A program made the translations under genes and the position numbers. Positions 25,269-35,324 of a stretch of DNA of 64,000 nucleotides are shown here, piece after piece (the first letter of the stretch is position 1; each line of letters begins with the position of its first letter). Source of the DNA: Chaunax sp. Z400 (Eukaryota > Chordata > Actinopteri > Lophiiformes > Chaunacidae). Location of the stretch: the NCBI GenBank assembly GCA_037577475.1, contig JBAGJB010000221.1, positions 284,134 through 348,133 on the forward strand. Reading direction: 5' to 3'. Below the pieces are notes generated by a model. The model was not told the origin of the DNA and made no database searches. It worked only from the letters and a program-made list of their open reading frames with translations.

Positions 25269-25867
25269 GATAAATATAACACCACGTTTATGGTCTGATT
25301 TCTCCATAACTGTTGTGTGTAGATGACCATTGATTAATTCAATAAATATATTGGAAATTGAGTCATTAAACATAACTAAACATAAAACAACTGAAATCAT
25401 ATTAATTATGATTACCTGAGAAATTAAAGAAAACTTTGAAAAACACCCTGTCTTACAATGTTAAAGTGAAAAAAAGATCTGTGACTTGAATGTTAGTTTG
25501 AAACATGAACAAACAAAAAGACGTAAAGCAAAAAAGAAATACATGTACTGTACATTTATCTAAAGACTAGTTAAACTGGACAAGAACGATGGACAAGAAG
25601 TTCTCAAGGCTATTAATAAAGAAGATCTCATTTAATTACATGAGCACCTTGTTCTACTTCTAACACTGGAGACACAACGTTGGTGTCATATAACAAAATA
25701 ATCAAAGTTCAGAAGTGACTAAGATTGATTCATGAATACATAGAAAAGTCAGTGCCTGTAATGCGTCTTATCTGGGTATACGTCATCTTCACATCGATCG
25801 TGTTAGAATAATGCCTCTCGCGTTTCTCCTAACACACGCGTTTGTGTTTTTTTTCCTATAGGAGGAG

Positions 25868-25987
25868 TTATTGACGTCATCACTGGGTGCTGCTTTATAA
25901 AGGTCCCGTCCCTCCCGGTTAGAGCAGAACCGAGACAGCGTGACCGCAGAGAGACTGCTGCCACGCAGCTGAACGCAGTGAACACTG
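25868..25987 (+). promoter_or_regulatory. CRE plus TATA promoter-like block with first-exon donor
   Basis: TGACGTCA (25,872-25,879) is followed by TTTATAA (25,894-25,900) at a spacing normal for vertebrate promoters. A GC-rich leader and a GTAAGA donor follow at 25,988. A pyrimidine-rich acceptor (TTTCATTTTCAG, ending 26,250) comes next, and then the basic-tail frame. Together these could express a short spliced transcript. Transcription is inferred, not shown. Confidence 0.55.
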
Positions 25988-26278
25988 GTAAGACACATTT
26001 TAGAACATGACTGTGTTCTTCTTAAAAAGTGGCTTCAGCTCAGAGCCGGTGGAACCTCTATGATCCTGTAATCTAACAGTCCGTGTTGTTTTCCTGTGAC
26101 TGGAGCTCTATTTGTTCTTTATATGTTGGGTTGACATTTCTGAAGCTTAACTGTTCCAAATGCAGCCTTCACTGTAATATCTACCAGTGATGACGTCATT
26201 GTGTAACCTGTTCTCCAGCTGATCTACTTTTAGATTCCTTTCATTTTCAGAACAGTAGTAATAACAGTACTACTATAG

Positions 26279-26521
26279 ATCATTACAGTACTGGTGTACT
26301 TGTATAGGAGGAAGGAAAAGAGGAAAGAGGAAAGGGTAAAGAGAAGGGAGAAGAGGAGAGAAAAAATCCGGCAGGAGAAAGAACTGAGGAAGGCAAGGAG
26401 GAGAGCAGAGAGAGTGAAAAGGAAGGACCACAGACTGGCAGAGAGAAGGAGGAGAAAGAAAAAGAGGAGAGAGGAAAGAAGGAAGAGACAGGAAAGGGAA
26501 GCACGGGGGGGGGGAAAGACT
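26279..26521 (+). pseudogene. Exon-like frame coding a very basic Arg/Lys/Glu-rich tail (right arm)
   Basis: The frame opens after a stop at 26,276-26,278 and has no ATG. From 26,294 it codes about 75 residues that are almost all K, R and E, with RRAERVKRK and RRKRQEREA. Such tails are predicted charged helices that often bind nucleic acid or direct nuclear entry. The region aligns residue for residue with the tail at 34,674-34,799, which ends ...GGK-stop. Here a run of ten Gs shifts the end, so the frame reads on for a further 50 hydrophobic codons that are probably not real. It may be the last exon of the transposase-like gene family, left from an older copy upstream of the present one. Confidence 0.5.
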
Positions 26522-26704
26522 GAAAGTTATTATCATTTATATCGTTTGGTGTGTTTATTTTTTTATCATTTATTTATCTGTGTATTTTATATCGTTTGGT
26601 GTGTTTATTTTTTTATCATTTATTTATCTGTGTATTTTGTATCCTTTATTTATATTTTTTCTTTGCATTGATGTGTATTTATGTATTTATTTTTATATAT
26701 ATAT

Positions 26705-26744
26705 ATTAAAGTGTGTTTTATACTTTGTTGAAAGTCCCATTAAA
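26705..26744 (+). terminator. Two ATTAAA polyadenylation signals
   Basis: ATTAAA occurs at 26,705-26,710 and 26,739-26,744, about 200 bp after the basic-tail frame and on the same strand, followed by T/GT-rich sequence. This supports the preceding block being a true 3' exon. ATTAAA is common in AT-rich DNA, so the evidence is modest. Confidence 0.4.
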
Positions 26745-26941
26745 GTGTCTTTTGTTTTTAAACATACCCGTGTGTTCTTCCGTCTCACTAGTAAGTTTAT
26801 ACTAAAGTAAGTATAGTAAAGTAAGTTTATACTTTATGCTACATACCAAACTTTATGTTGGAACTTGATTCTTCTCAGTCAGATATGTCAGGGGTAGTAA
26901 TGGCAATCAGTCTTTCAAGGGCAGTGCTCATATCGTAGAGA

Positions 26942-26943
<2 letters not shown>

Positions 26944-27024
<81 letters not shown>

Positions 27025-27125
27025 CAATAATATATACAGTTGATAATATTATAGGGAAAATAAGAAAGTATTTGCACATAAGACGAGTTGGGACCACTCG
27101 TCTGTATGTATGTATGTATGTATGT
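26944..27125. repeat. TC, TA and TATG microsatellites (right arm)
   Basis: A TC run (about 26,944-26,976), a TA run (to about 27,021) and a short TATG run (about 27,102-27,125). They mirror 3,432-3,614 but have different repeat counts. Confidence 0.95.
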
Positions 27126-27139
27126 GTTCTTCATCCATC

Positions 27140-27772
27140 GGCCGGCCGGCGGTGTGAGGGAGGGGAGCACAACGAGAGCACGTGGCTACTTTGCATATCC
27201 CGGTACGCCTCTCCGGCGACTCCAGAGCTCCGGCGGGGTCATTTCCGATGCGCAGAAGCCAGGTGCGTTCCGCTTTCGAGGCCGGGCGTCCCGTTCGAGA
27301 CGGAGAAGGCGCCTCGCCGTCGCGGGACGGGACGGACGTTTCTACAAAGTGGTGTACCGTCGGAGCGACGCCGGATCCGCCGCCGTCGCGCGGCCGGCGG
27401 CCGCCGGGGCGGACAGTGAAGATTCCCGCCCCGCCCCCGCCCCGCCCCGCCCCGCCCCGCCCGTGCCTCGATGTTCTCTGACTCTCCCTAACTTCTAAGC
27501 CCAGCCCCCTTGTAGCGTTCCACAAAGATCAATGTAATCGAGCTCCCTGACTGGATTGGCTGCCCTAACACACGCTGTCTCTGACTGGATGGCCTAACTT
27601 GCTCCGACGACTTCTGATTGGCTGGCTTTCCGGGCCCCCGCCCCCCCAACTCAGCTTTGAATTTGAACCTGATTGAAGCCGTTTCTCCTCAGTCGTCTCA
27701 GCTGCGCTTGCTTGAGAGAGAAGGACTTTTATTTCCACAACTTTTTCGCAGACATTTCTGTCGTCGAGTTAT
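27140..27772 (+). promoter_or_regulatory. GC-rich TATA-less promoter-like island and untranslated first exon
   Basis: Strong CpG clustering (27,140-27,420) is followed by tandem CCGCCCC boxes (27,426-27,463) and two inverted CCAAT boxes inside GATTGGCTG-type motifs (about 27,554 and 27,618). The predicted leader ends at the consensus donor GTAAGT (27,773). The best partner acceptor is TTTGTAG at 29,400-29,406, directly before the ATG of the transposase-like gene. The resulting intron (27,773-29,406) carries the MITE and microsatellites. Open frames on both strands are explained by GC content. Confidence 0.6.
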
Positions 27773-28105
27773 GTAAGTACTGTTCTGTGTCTCATTCAAT
27801 GTGTCTGTCGGCTGTGTTGTACTTGCTACGAGGCAAATGAAAGTACGGAGTACGGAGCCAGTAATAGTAATGACACGGTTACCTAGCTAGCTACCTAGCG
27901 CATTACAGTATCAGTTTAACAAATCATATTTGAACCAATTTACCAAATAACATTTGAACTTTTAATATTTGAAGCGGCCGATATGCCGGTGTGCAGTCAT
28001 TCATTTGCATGCACTGCTTGAAGAGCGGGATTTGCGCTCATGAACAGACAGTACTTTTTAAAAATACACATCTGCTTTCATGTTTTACGCGTGTACGGAC
28101 TTTTG

Positions 28106-28306
28106 AAATTAAATTTCCTTCAGGTCAACCTATTTCTAGCAATTTATAAACAGCCTGCTGGTATGCTCTTTGATATTCACTTTGTTTATAATTGTTATTG
28201 CTCTTTTCTGTAACACTTCTACATGACAAATACTAAACCTTCATGTGTTAACCCACACCTCTGTGCAGTATCCAAAATACAGTAGTATAAGTGAACAATA
28301 CAAAAT
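28106..28306 (-). pseudogene. Degenerate LINE ORF2 C-terminal fragment (right arm)
   Basis: Mirror of 2,230-2,430. The minus strand carries the LQKRAITIINKV-type tract of a decayed L2/CR1-like element. Confidence 0.5.
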
Positions 28307-28378
28307 GTGTCCTTGCCTTTGCATAATATTCCAATGGAAATTACTTAGTCAGTCAGTTATGAACAATATATATATGTA

Positions 28379-28976
28379 CAGTACCAGTCAAAAGTTTGGA
28401 CACACCTTCTCATTCAATGGTTTTTATTTATTTTAATTATTTTCTACATTGTAGATTAATACTGAAGACATCGAAACTATGAAAGAACACATATGGAATT
28501 ATGTAGTAAACAAAAAAGTGTTAAAGCTTCATGAGGTCGTCTCCTGGAATGGAACTTGCCATAATATGGATTACAACAGTAGTCAAATAGGGCTATCCAC
28601 TGTGTACTAACCCTACCTCTGCACAACACAACTGATGGTCTCAAACACATTAAGAAGGCAAGTAATTCCACAAATTGACTCTTGACAAGGCACACCTGTT
28701 AATTCAAAACCATTCCAGGAGACGACCTCATGAAGCTGACTGAGAGAATGCCAAGAGTGTGCAAAGCTGTCATCAAAGCAAAAGGAGGCTACTTTGAAGA
28801 ATCTAAAATATAAAACATATTCTGACTTATTTAACACTTTTTTGTTTACTACATAATTCCATATGTGTTCTTTCATAGTTTCGATGTCTTCAGTATTAAT
28901 CTACAATGTAGAAAATAATTAAAATAAATAAAAACCATTGAATGAGAAGGTGTGTCCAAACTTTTGACTGGTACTG
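28379..28976. mobile_element. Tc1-family MITE, 598 bp (right arm)
   Basis: Same element as 1,560-2,157, of identical length. Ends CAGTACCAGTC...GACTGGTACTG with TA at both sides. On the plus strand near 28,749-28,808 a remnant coding MPRVCKAVIKAKGGYFEESK followed by stop marks the old transposase C-terminus. It is flanked by TA-rich microsatellite and lies in the predicted first intron. Confidence 0.9.
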
Positions 28977-29174
28977 TATATATATATATGTATGTGTATA
29001 TGTATGTGTATATATATGTGTATGTGTATATATATATGTATGTGTGTGTATATGTATGTGTATATATATGTGTATGTGTATATATATATGTATATATGTA
29101 TGTGTATATATATGTATGTGTATTATATGTATGTGTATATATATATGTGTATATATACACACACACACACACAC
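28977..29174. repeat. TATATGTATGTG microsatellite cluster
   Basis: Mirror of 1,353-1,559 with different unit counts. All open frames in it are low-complexity. Confidence 0.9.
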
Positions 29175-29407
29175 ATAATACTGTAAGTCATGGTCAGCTC
29201 TATCTCATTTCTCTGTGTGAATGTATTGATTTGCTGTCCATGACGGATTATTACATGGTGATGTAATCCTAGAATTTATTTGAAAAGAGGATAATGACAG
29301 AGCACAGAGACACAGTGAAATGCATTTGATAAGATAAATGCTGTGTATGTGTGAGTGTAATGCTTAAAGTGTGTAATTAACGCGCCTGTCGTCTGCTTAT
29401 TTGTAGA

Positions 29408-32400
29408 ATGGATTCCACTCCGGCCTTTCGGTACCTGCCTTCCTCCTCCCACCTGATCTTGCAGCCTTCTGCCGCGGCGACACACGTCGTCAAAGCCTCC
29501 CAGAAGGGTGGCCGAGACACTGTGAGGTCGTTCGAGGTGAAGCTGCCTGAGAGGGTGAGGGAGGAGGCAGTGACCAAGGTCAAGGCTGCGGGAGGTGACC
29601 CAGGCTGCCCTGAACTGGTGCTCAGTGAAACAGAGCTCCAGTTTGGACAGTACAGGGGTCAGACATTGAAATGGCTATTGAGCAACGATGTTGGCTATGC
29701 AGTTAGCATCATCGTCTCTCATCAGGGGGAGATGGATGGGAGGGGGGGCACCTCCCAGTCTCGCCTCGAGGCCAACAAAAACGCCCTCACCTCCTATGCT
29801 GCCCTCTTTCCACCTGTCATGGTGGCAGTGAAGGAGCGGCGGATGTGGGAGGGAGCAGAGTCGGTGAGGGGCATGGATAAGTGTTGCGTAGGTTTTGGGG
29901 TGCACGCCAGCAGGACCTATGCTTCACTGTACGAAGCAACTGACCGGGAGAGCAGGACGTGAGTATTGAGAAGTCATCATTTTTCAATTGTAAAAATTCA
30001 CAGGTCAACTATGGAGAAAACACTCATTCGGTTTGCCCTGTTTGTCCATAGGTACGTGCAGTGGGTGACGCGCCAGAAGCCACAGGCCGGGTCGCGGCTG
30101 AAGCAGCTGCAGGTGTACTTGGTCGGTCGCACCAACCAGGATGCAGCGGCCAGAGTTCCAGCGGCTACTCCGCCTGCCCGCCAGGACACAGCACGTCCGT
30201 CGACCAGTAAGACCCTCTCCCCTTGTTGTGTAGGCGTCTCACGAGTCCTGTTAAAAGTGCAAATGTCATACAGTCCTACATTCACTTCTTGTGCAGGCGC
30301 TGCATCCGGTGACCTGACGGACGACGTCCTCGTCGCCGCTGCTGTGGAGGTCGACTCTCAGCGTGAGTGCATTTTGGTTTTTTGTACGCCATGTCCTGTC
30401 AGTCGTTCAACTGGCTGGCTGGCTGACTGACTGACTGACTGACTGACTGGCTGAAATTTGCAGTTGCCAGGGATGCCGCAGCACCTGTCGCCCGCCCAGG
30501 ACCTTCAGGACCCCCTCCCCCCAAACAGCTCGCGCAGCCCACCTCCACCGGTGCAGAGGTGAGATATAATTTTCTAGTAATAAGCAAAATGATATTAGTA
30601 CTTAAAATAGTACTGACGGATGCGATGTGAACGTTGCAGCTGCTGCCCAAGAAGTGGAGGAAGGCGCTGCCGGTGGAGCAGCAGGACTGGCTGGGCCGAG
30701 CTCTCTTCACCAGAGGTGTGGGAGGACATCCCGTCCTCGTCAGTGACCTCCATCTCTGGTGGTCCCCCCCAGGAGACCGGCCCCTGTACGCGCAGCCCCC
30801 TGCCTCGTGCCATCCCTTTTTTCACACACGCTTCTTCCTGTGGGCGCCCTACAGGATGTGGGCGTGCAGGTTTGTGTGCAAGGGATGTGGCCACAAACTC
30901 ACAGGGGCTGGTCTGTACAAGACGGTGCGGAGGCTCCTGGACATGACAGGCTGGTACTTCATGGGCACGGAGTACCTGGAATGCCTGTCATGTAAGCGCA
31001 AGGTTGCTGCCTGGTCCCAGGATATCATGGACCAGCTGGACCTGGGGCACCAGATGCAGTTTCCTGCCATCCTGACCTACAAGTAAGCAGAAATAAGAAG
31101 GCTTGTGTATTTATTTATTCATTCAATTATTTACTGCAGCATAGCACACGATTGACCTCTTCACCACACACTCAGGTTGTCCTGCGACAAGGCGGTGGTG
31201 GGGCATTTGAGGGAGCGCACTTTGGGCAACAGTGCGGCTTGCCTCAGAAAAACCTTGAGGGAGCAGCACAGCTCAGAGTGGGCGGGGCGCGTCATCCGCT
31301 ACCTCTCTGTGTTGGAGTTGCTCGGCGTCACGGAACAGCAGGACCTGCAGCAGCTGCCAAAGATGCCACCGGTGCCCTCTGCGTCCTGGCTGCTCTCCGT
31401 GTACGTGCGGGACGCCCTCGCCCGCCTGCCGGAGACCAAGGCCAGGCTTACCTCGGTGTTTGGCAGCATTTTGAAGCTGGACTCCACCAAGAAGGTGAGC
31501 TGTGATTAGGAAGATGCACGCATTTCTATGGATTGTGCTCTGTGTGTCCGACAATGTTTACTATTTGAAAGTATAATCGGTGTGTGACGTGACAATGTTC
31601 TTCACTGTGTCTCATGCAGATGACCAAGAAACTGGCCGGTAAGGCCGCTGGGACAGCAGGATGGGTGACCAACGTGGGCAACGAGTACGGGCAGGTGCTC
31701 ATCTCCGTCCTCACCGCCTGCGAGGGGGATGGACTGGTAGCCATGGCGCAGGGGCTCATGCCGCGCTACAGGGAGGCCAGGGTGGCACCCCCTCAGGTGC
31801 TCTACGTGGACCGGGACTGCTGCACTCGCAACCACCAGCCCAAGGTACCGTGGCGTCTCTCACACACAGACACACTGCTGACTGCAGCTGCCATTTAAAA
31901 CGACTGACCGATTGATGATTCGTTGTTAGGTCGGGCTGATGTTTGGTGAGTGGGACCAGCTGATGGTCCGCCTGGATGTGTGGCACCTCTTGCGACGCTT
32001 CGCGAGGGGCGTCACCACCGACGCCCACCTGCTGTACGGCCCCTTCATGTCCCGCCTGTCCACTGCCATCTTTGAGTGGGACGGGGAGGATGTGGAGCGG
32101 CTGAAGAGGGCAAAGCAGTCCCAGATGGGGACGGGTGCCATCGTCCACCTGACCATTCCTGAGATGGCCCCTCACTGCCGGCGGCGGATCAGGGCGCAGC
32201 CAGAAGCCGACCGTCTGATCCAGGAGGTGCTGGATCACTTCTGGAATGCTGTGGACACCATGGGGGTCCCGCTGATTGACCGCGCCAGGATGGGGGAGAT
32301 CTGGAGGACCCAGCGTCGCCCCCTCCACTGCATCCAGGACCCAGAGGGAGTGCAGCTCTACACGAAGACGGGGGAAGTGACCAGGGGAGGGGTCAAGCTA
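29408..32400 (+). CDS. Multi-exon transposase-like gene, copy B (3' end replaced by 9-bp array)
   Basis: Eight coding exons are predicted: 29,408-29,958, 30,052-30,206, 30,297-30,362, 30,464-30,558, 30,640-31,082, 31,176-31,494, 31,620-31,844 and 31,930 to about 32,400. All seven introns are GT-AG and the frame stays open throughout. Exon 4 is proline-rich. Exon 5 has a zinc-ribbon-like pattern (CRFVCKGC ... ECLSCKRK). Exon 6 ends with LKLDSTKK, exon 7 with LYVDRDCC, and exon 8 has LDVWHLLRR. The spacing and context of these Asp/His motifs resemble an RNase-H-fold (DDE-type) transposase. I associate the zinc region with the fish transposon family catalogued as DUF6729, from memory. After residues GGVKL the frame runs straight into the 9-bp array, so the native C-terminus is lost. 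Expected site of action is the nucleus. Confidence 0.75.
30411..30453. repeat. CTGG/CTGA microsatellite in intron 3
   Basis: Lies between the exon 3 donor and exon 4 acceptor of the transposase-like gene. Also at 78-118 (one CTGA unit fewer) and at about 35,922-35,964. Confidence 0.85.
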
Positions 32401-34632
32401 CATGTATTCATACTATACATACTGTACATACTATTCATACTGTACATACTATACATACTATTCATACTGTACATACAATACATACTATTCATACTGTACA
32501 TACTATACATACTGTTCATACTATACATACTGTTCATACTGTACATACTATACATACTATTCATACTATTCATACTGTACATACTATACATACTATTCAT
32601 ACTGTACATACTATACATACTATTCATACTATACATACTATTCATACTGTAAATACTATTCATACTGTACATACTATTCATACTGTACATACTATTCATA
32701 CTGTACATACTATACATACTATTCATACTATACATACTATTCATACTGTACATACTATTCATACTGTACATACTATTCATACTATTCATACTATACATAC
32801 TATTCCTACTATACATACTATTCATACTGTACATACTGTACATACTGTACATACTATACATACTATTCATACTGTACATACTGTACATACTGTACATACT
32901 ATTCATACTATACATACTGTACATACTATTTATACTATACATACTACACATACTATACATACTACACATACTATTTATACTATACATACTATTTATACTA
33001 TACATACTATTCATACTGTACATACTATTCATACTATTCATAATGTACATACTGTACATACTATACATACTGTACATACTATACATACTACTCATACTGT
33101 ACATACTATTCGTACTATACATACTATTCGTACTATACATACTATTCATACTATACATACTATTCCTACTATACATACTATTCCTACTGTACATACTATA
33201 CATACTATTCATACTAGTCATACTGTACATACTACACATACTATTCATACTGTACATACTATACATACTATTCATACTATACATACTGTACATACTATTC
33301 ATACTATACATACTGTACATACTATTTATACTATACATACTACACATACTATTTATACTATACATACTATTTATACTATACATACTATTTATACTATACA
33401 TACTATTCATACTATACATACTATTCATACTGTACATACTATTCATACTGTACATACTATACATACTACTCATACTATACATACTATTCGTACTATACAT
33501 ACTGTACATACTGTACATACTATTCATACTGTACATACTGTACATACTATTCATACTGTACATACTATTCATACTGTACATACTATACATACTATTCATA
33601 CTGTACATACTATTCATACTGTACATACTATACATACTATTCATGCTATACATACTGTACATACTATACATACTGTTCATACTGTACATACTGTACATAC
33701 TGTACATACTGTACATACTATTCATACTGTACATACTATTCATACTGTACATACTATACATACTATTCATACTGTACATACTATACATACTATTCATACT
33801 GTACATACTATACATACTATTCATACTGTACATACTATACATACTGTACATACTATACATACTATTCATACTGTACATACTATACATACTATTCATACTG
33901 TACATACTATACATACTATTCATACTATTCATACTGTACATACTATACATACTATTCATACTGTACATACTATTTATACTATACATACTATACATACTAT
34001 ACATTCTATACATACTATTCATACTGTACATACTGTACATACTGTACATACTGTACATACTGTACATACTGTTCATACTGTACATACTGTTCATACCGTA
34101 CATACTATACATACTATTCATACTATTCATACTATTCATACTGTACATACTATACATACTATACATACTATTCATACTATTCATACTGTACATACTATAC
34201 ATACTATTCATACTGTACATACTATACATACTATTCATACTGTACATACTATTCATACTGTACATACTGTTCATACCGTACATACTATACATACTATACA
34301 TACTATTCATACTATTCATACTGTACATACTATACATACTATACATACTATTCATACTATTCATACTGTACATACTATACATACTATTCATACTGTACAT
34401 ACTATACATACTATTCATACTGTACATACTATTCATACTATTCATACTGTACATACTATTCATACTATTCATACTGTACATACTATTCATACTATTCATA
34501 CTGTACATACTATTCATACTGTACATACTATACATACTATTCATACTATACATACTATTCATACTAAACATACTGTAGATACTATACATATTATTCATAC
34601 TGTACATACTATACATATTATTCATACTGTAC
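32401..34632. repeat. 9-bp CATACTATA-type array, ~2.2 kb
   Basis: Units CATACTATA, CATACTATT and CATACTGTA alternate, with rare variants. Because the unit is a multiple of three with few stops, it gives very long open frames on both strands (up to 784 codons of MYS/NSM repeats). These are artefacts. It starts immediately after the transposase-like exon 8 and follows that exon's frame until a TAA near 32,652. Confidence 0.95.
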
Positions 34633-34673
34633 ACAGCATGTCCGTCGACCAGTAAGACCCTCTCCCCTTGTTG
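34633..34673 (+). other. 41-bp duplicate of the gene's exon 2/intron 2 border
   Basis: Matches 30,188-30,228 with one mismatch (T for C), spanning the end of exon 2, the GTAAGA donor and the first intron bases. It sits between the 9-bp array and the basic tail, far from its normal place, as filler or templated sequence at a rearrangement join. Confidence 0.8.
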
Positions 34674-34799
34674 GCAAAGAGGAGAGCAGAAAGATTCAAA
34701 AGGAAGGAGCAAAGACTTGCGCAGAAAATGAAGAGAAAGGAAAAGAGAAAACAGGACAGAAGGAAGAGACAGGAAAGAGAAGCAGAGGGGGGGAAGTGA
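34674..34799 (+). pseudogene. Basic C-terminal tail fragment with stop
   Basis: About 41 codons rich in K, R and E (AKRRAERFKRKEQ ... RRKRQEREAEGGK) end at TGA (34,797-34,799). Homologous to 26,294-26,521 but clearly diverged, so from a different gene copy. No start and no splice acceptor directly before it; it is joined to the 41-bp filler. It may represent the original 3' exon of the transposase-like gene, stranded after rearrangement. Confidence 0.5.
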
Positions 34800-34896
34800 T
34801 GGATTTGTTTATTTTTAGAACATAATTGTGTGCAGTGTGTTTATCTTATCTTTTTTGTTTGTGTGTGTCTTTTCTTTGTATGTGTATATTTGCTTT

Positions 34897-35323
34897 GCCT
34901 TTATATAATTTGTGTGTTTTGCAGTGTGTTTTTATAATTTGTGTGTGTTTTGCAGTATGTTTTTATAATTTGTGTGTGTTTTGCAGTGTGTTTTTATAAT
35001 TTGTGTGTGTTTTGCGGTGTGTTTTTATAATTTGTGTGTGTTTTGCGGTGTGTTTTTATAATTTGTGTGTGTTTTGCGGTGTGTTTTTATAATTTGTGTG
35101 TGTTTTGCGGTGTGTTTTTATAATTTGTGTGTGTTTTGCGGTGTGTTTTTATAATTTGTGTGTGTTGCGGTGTGTTTTTATAATTTGTGTGTGTTTTGCG
35201 GTGTGTTTTTATAATTTGTGTGTGTTTTGCGGTGTGTTTTTATAATTTGTGTGTGTTTTGCGGTGTGTTTTTATAATTTGTGTGTGTTTTGCGGTGTGTT
35301 TTTATAATTTGTGTGTGTTTTGG
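34897..35323. repeat. 31-bp tandem repeat (GTGTTTTGCGGTGTG... type), ~14 units
   Basis: Unit contains TTTTTATAATTTGTGTGTG and GTTTTGCGGTGTG. The first units carry GCAGTGTG in place of GCGGTGTG, and one unit is short. It fills the gap between the basic tail and copy C, with no coding content apart from a repetitive Cys/Val/Phe frame. Confidence 0.9.
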
Positions 35324-35324
35324 T

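Larger units (their letters stand above)
16478..30530 (+). repeat. Right arm of the ~30 kb palindrome
   Basis: This is the inverted partner of 1-13,848. Most of it (17,679 to about 28,290) also recurs in direct orientation at 53,392-64,000 with a constant offset of 35,713 up to about 26.8 kb. The window start truncates the left arm, so the true outer end of the palindrome is unknown. Confidence 0.95.

Noticed and set aside
27140..27525. Open frames of 94-158 codons in the GC-rich island on both strands
   Set aside because: Rich in Arg/Pro/Gly/Ala, overlapping on opposite strands and changing length with the GC array. Best explained by base composition.
32358..34712. 784-codon open frame on the minus strand (and a 511-codon frame on the plus strand)
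   Set aside because: Consists of MYS/NSM or ILY/FIL repeats from the 9-bp array. A unit of nine bases without stops stays open in several frames on both strands, so this is not evidence for a gene.
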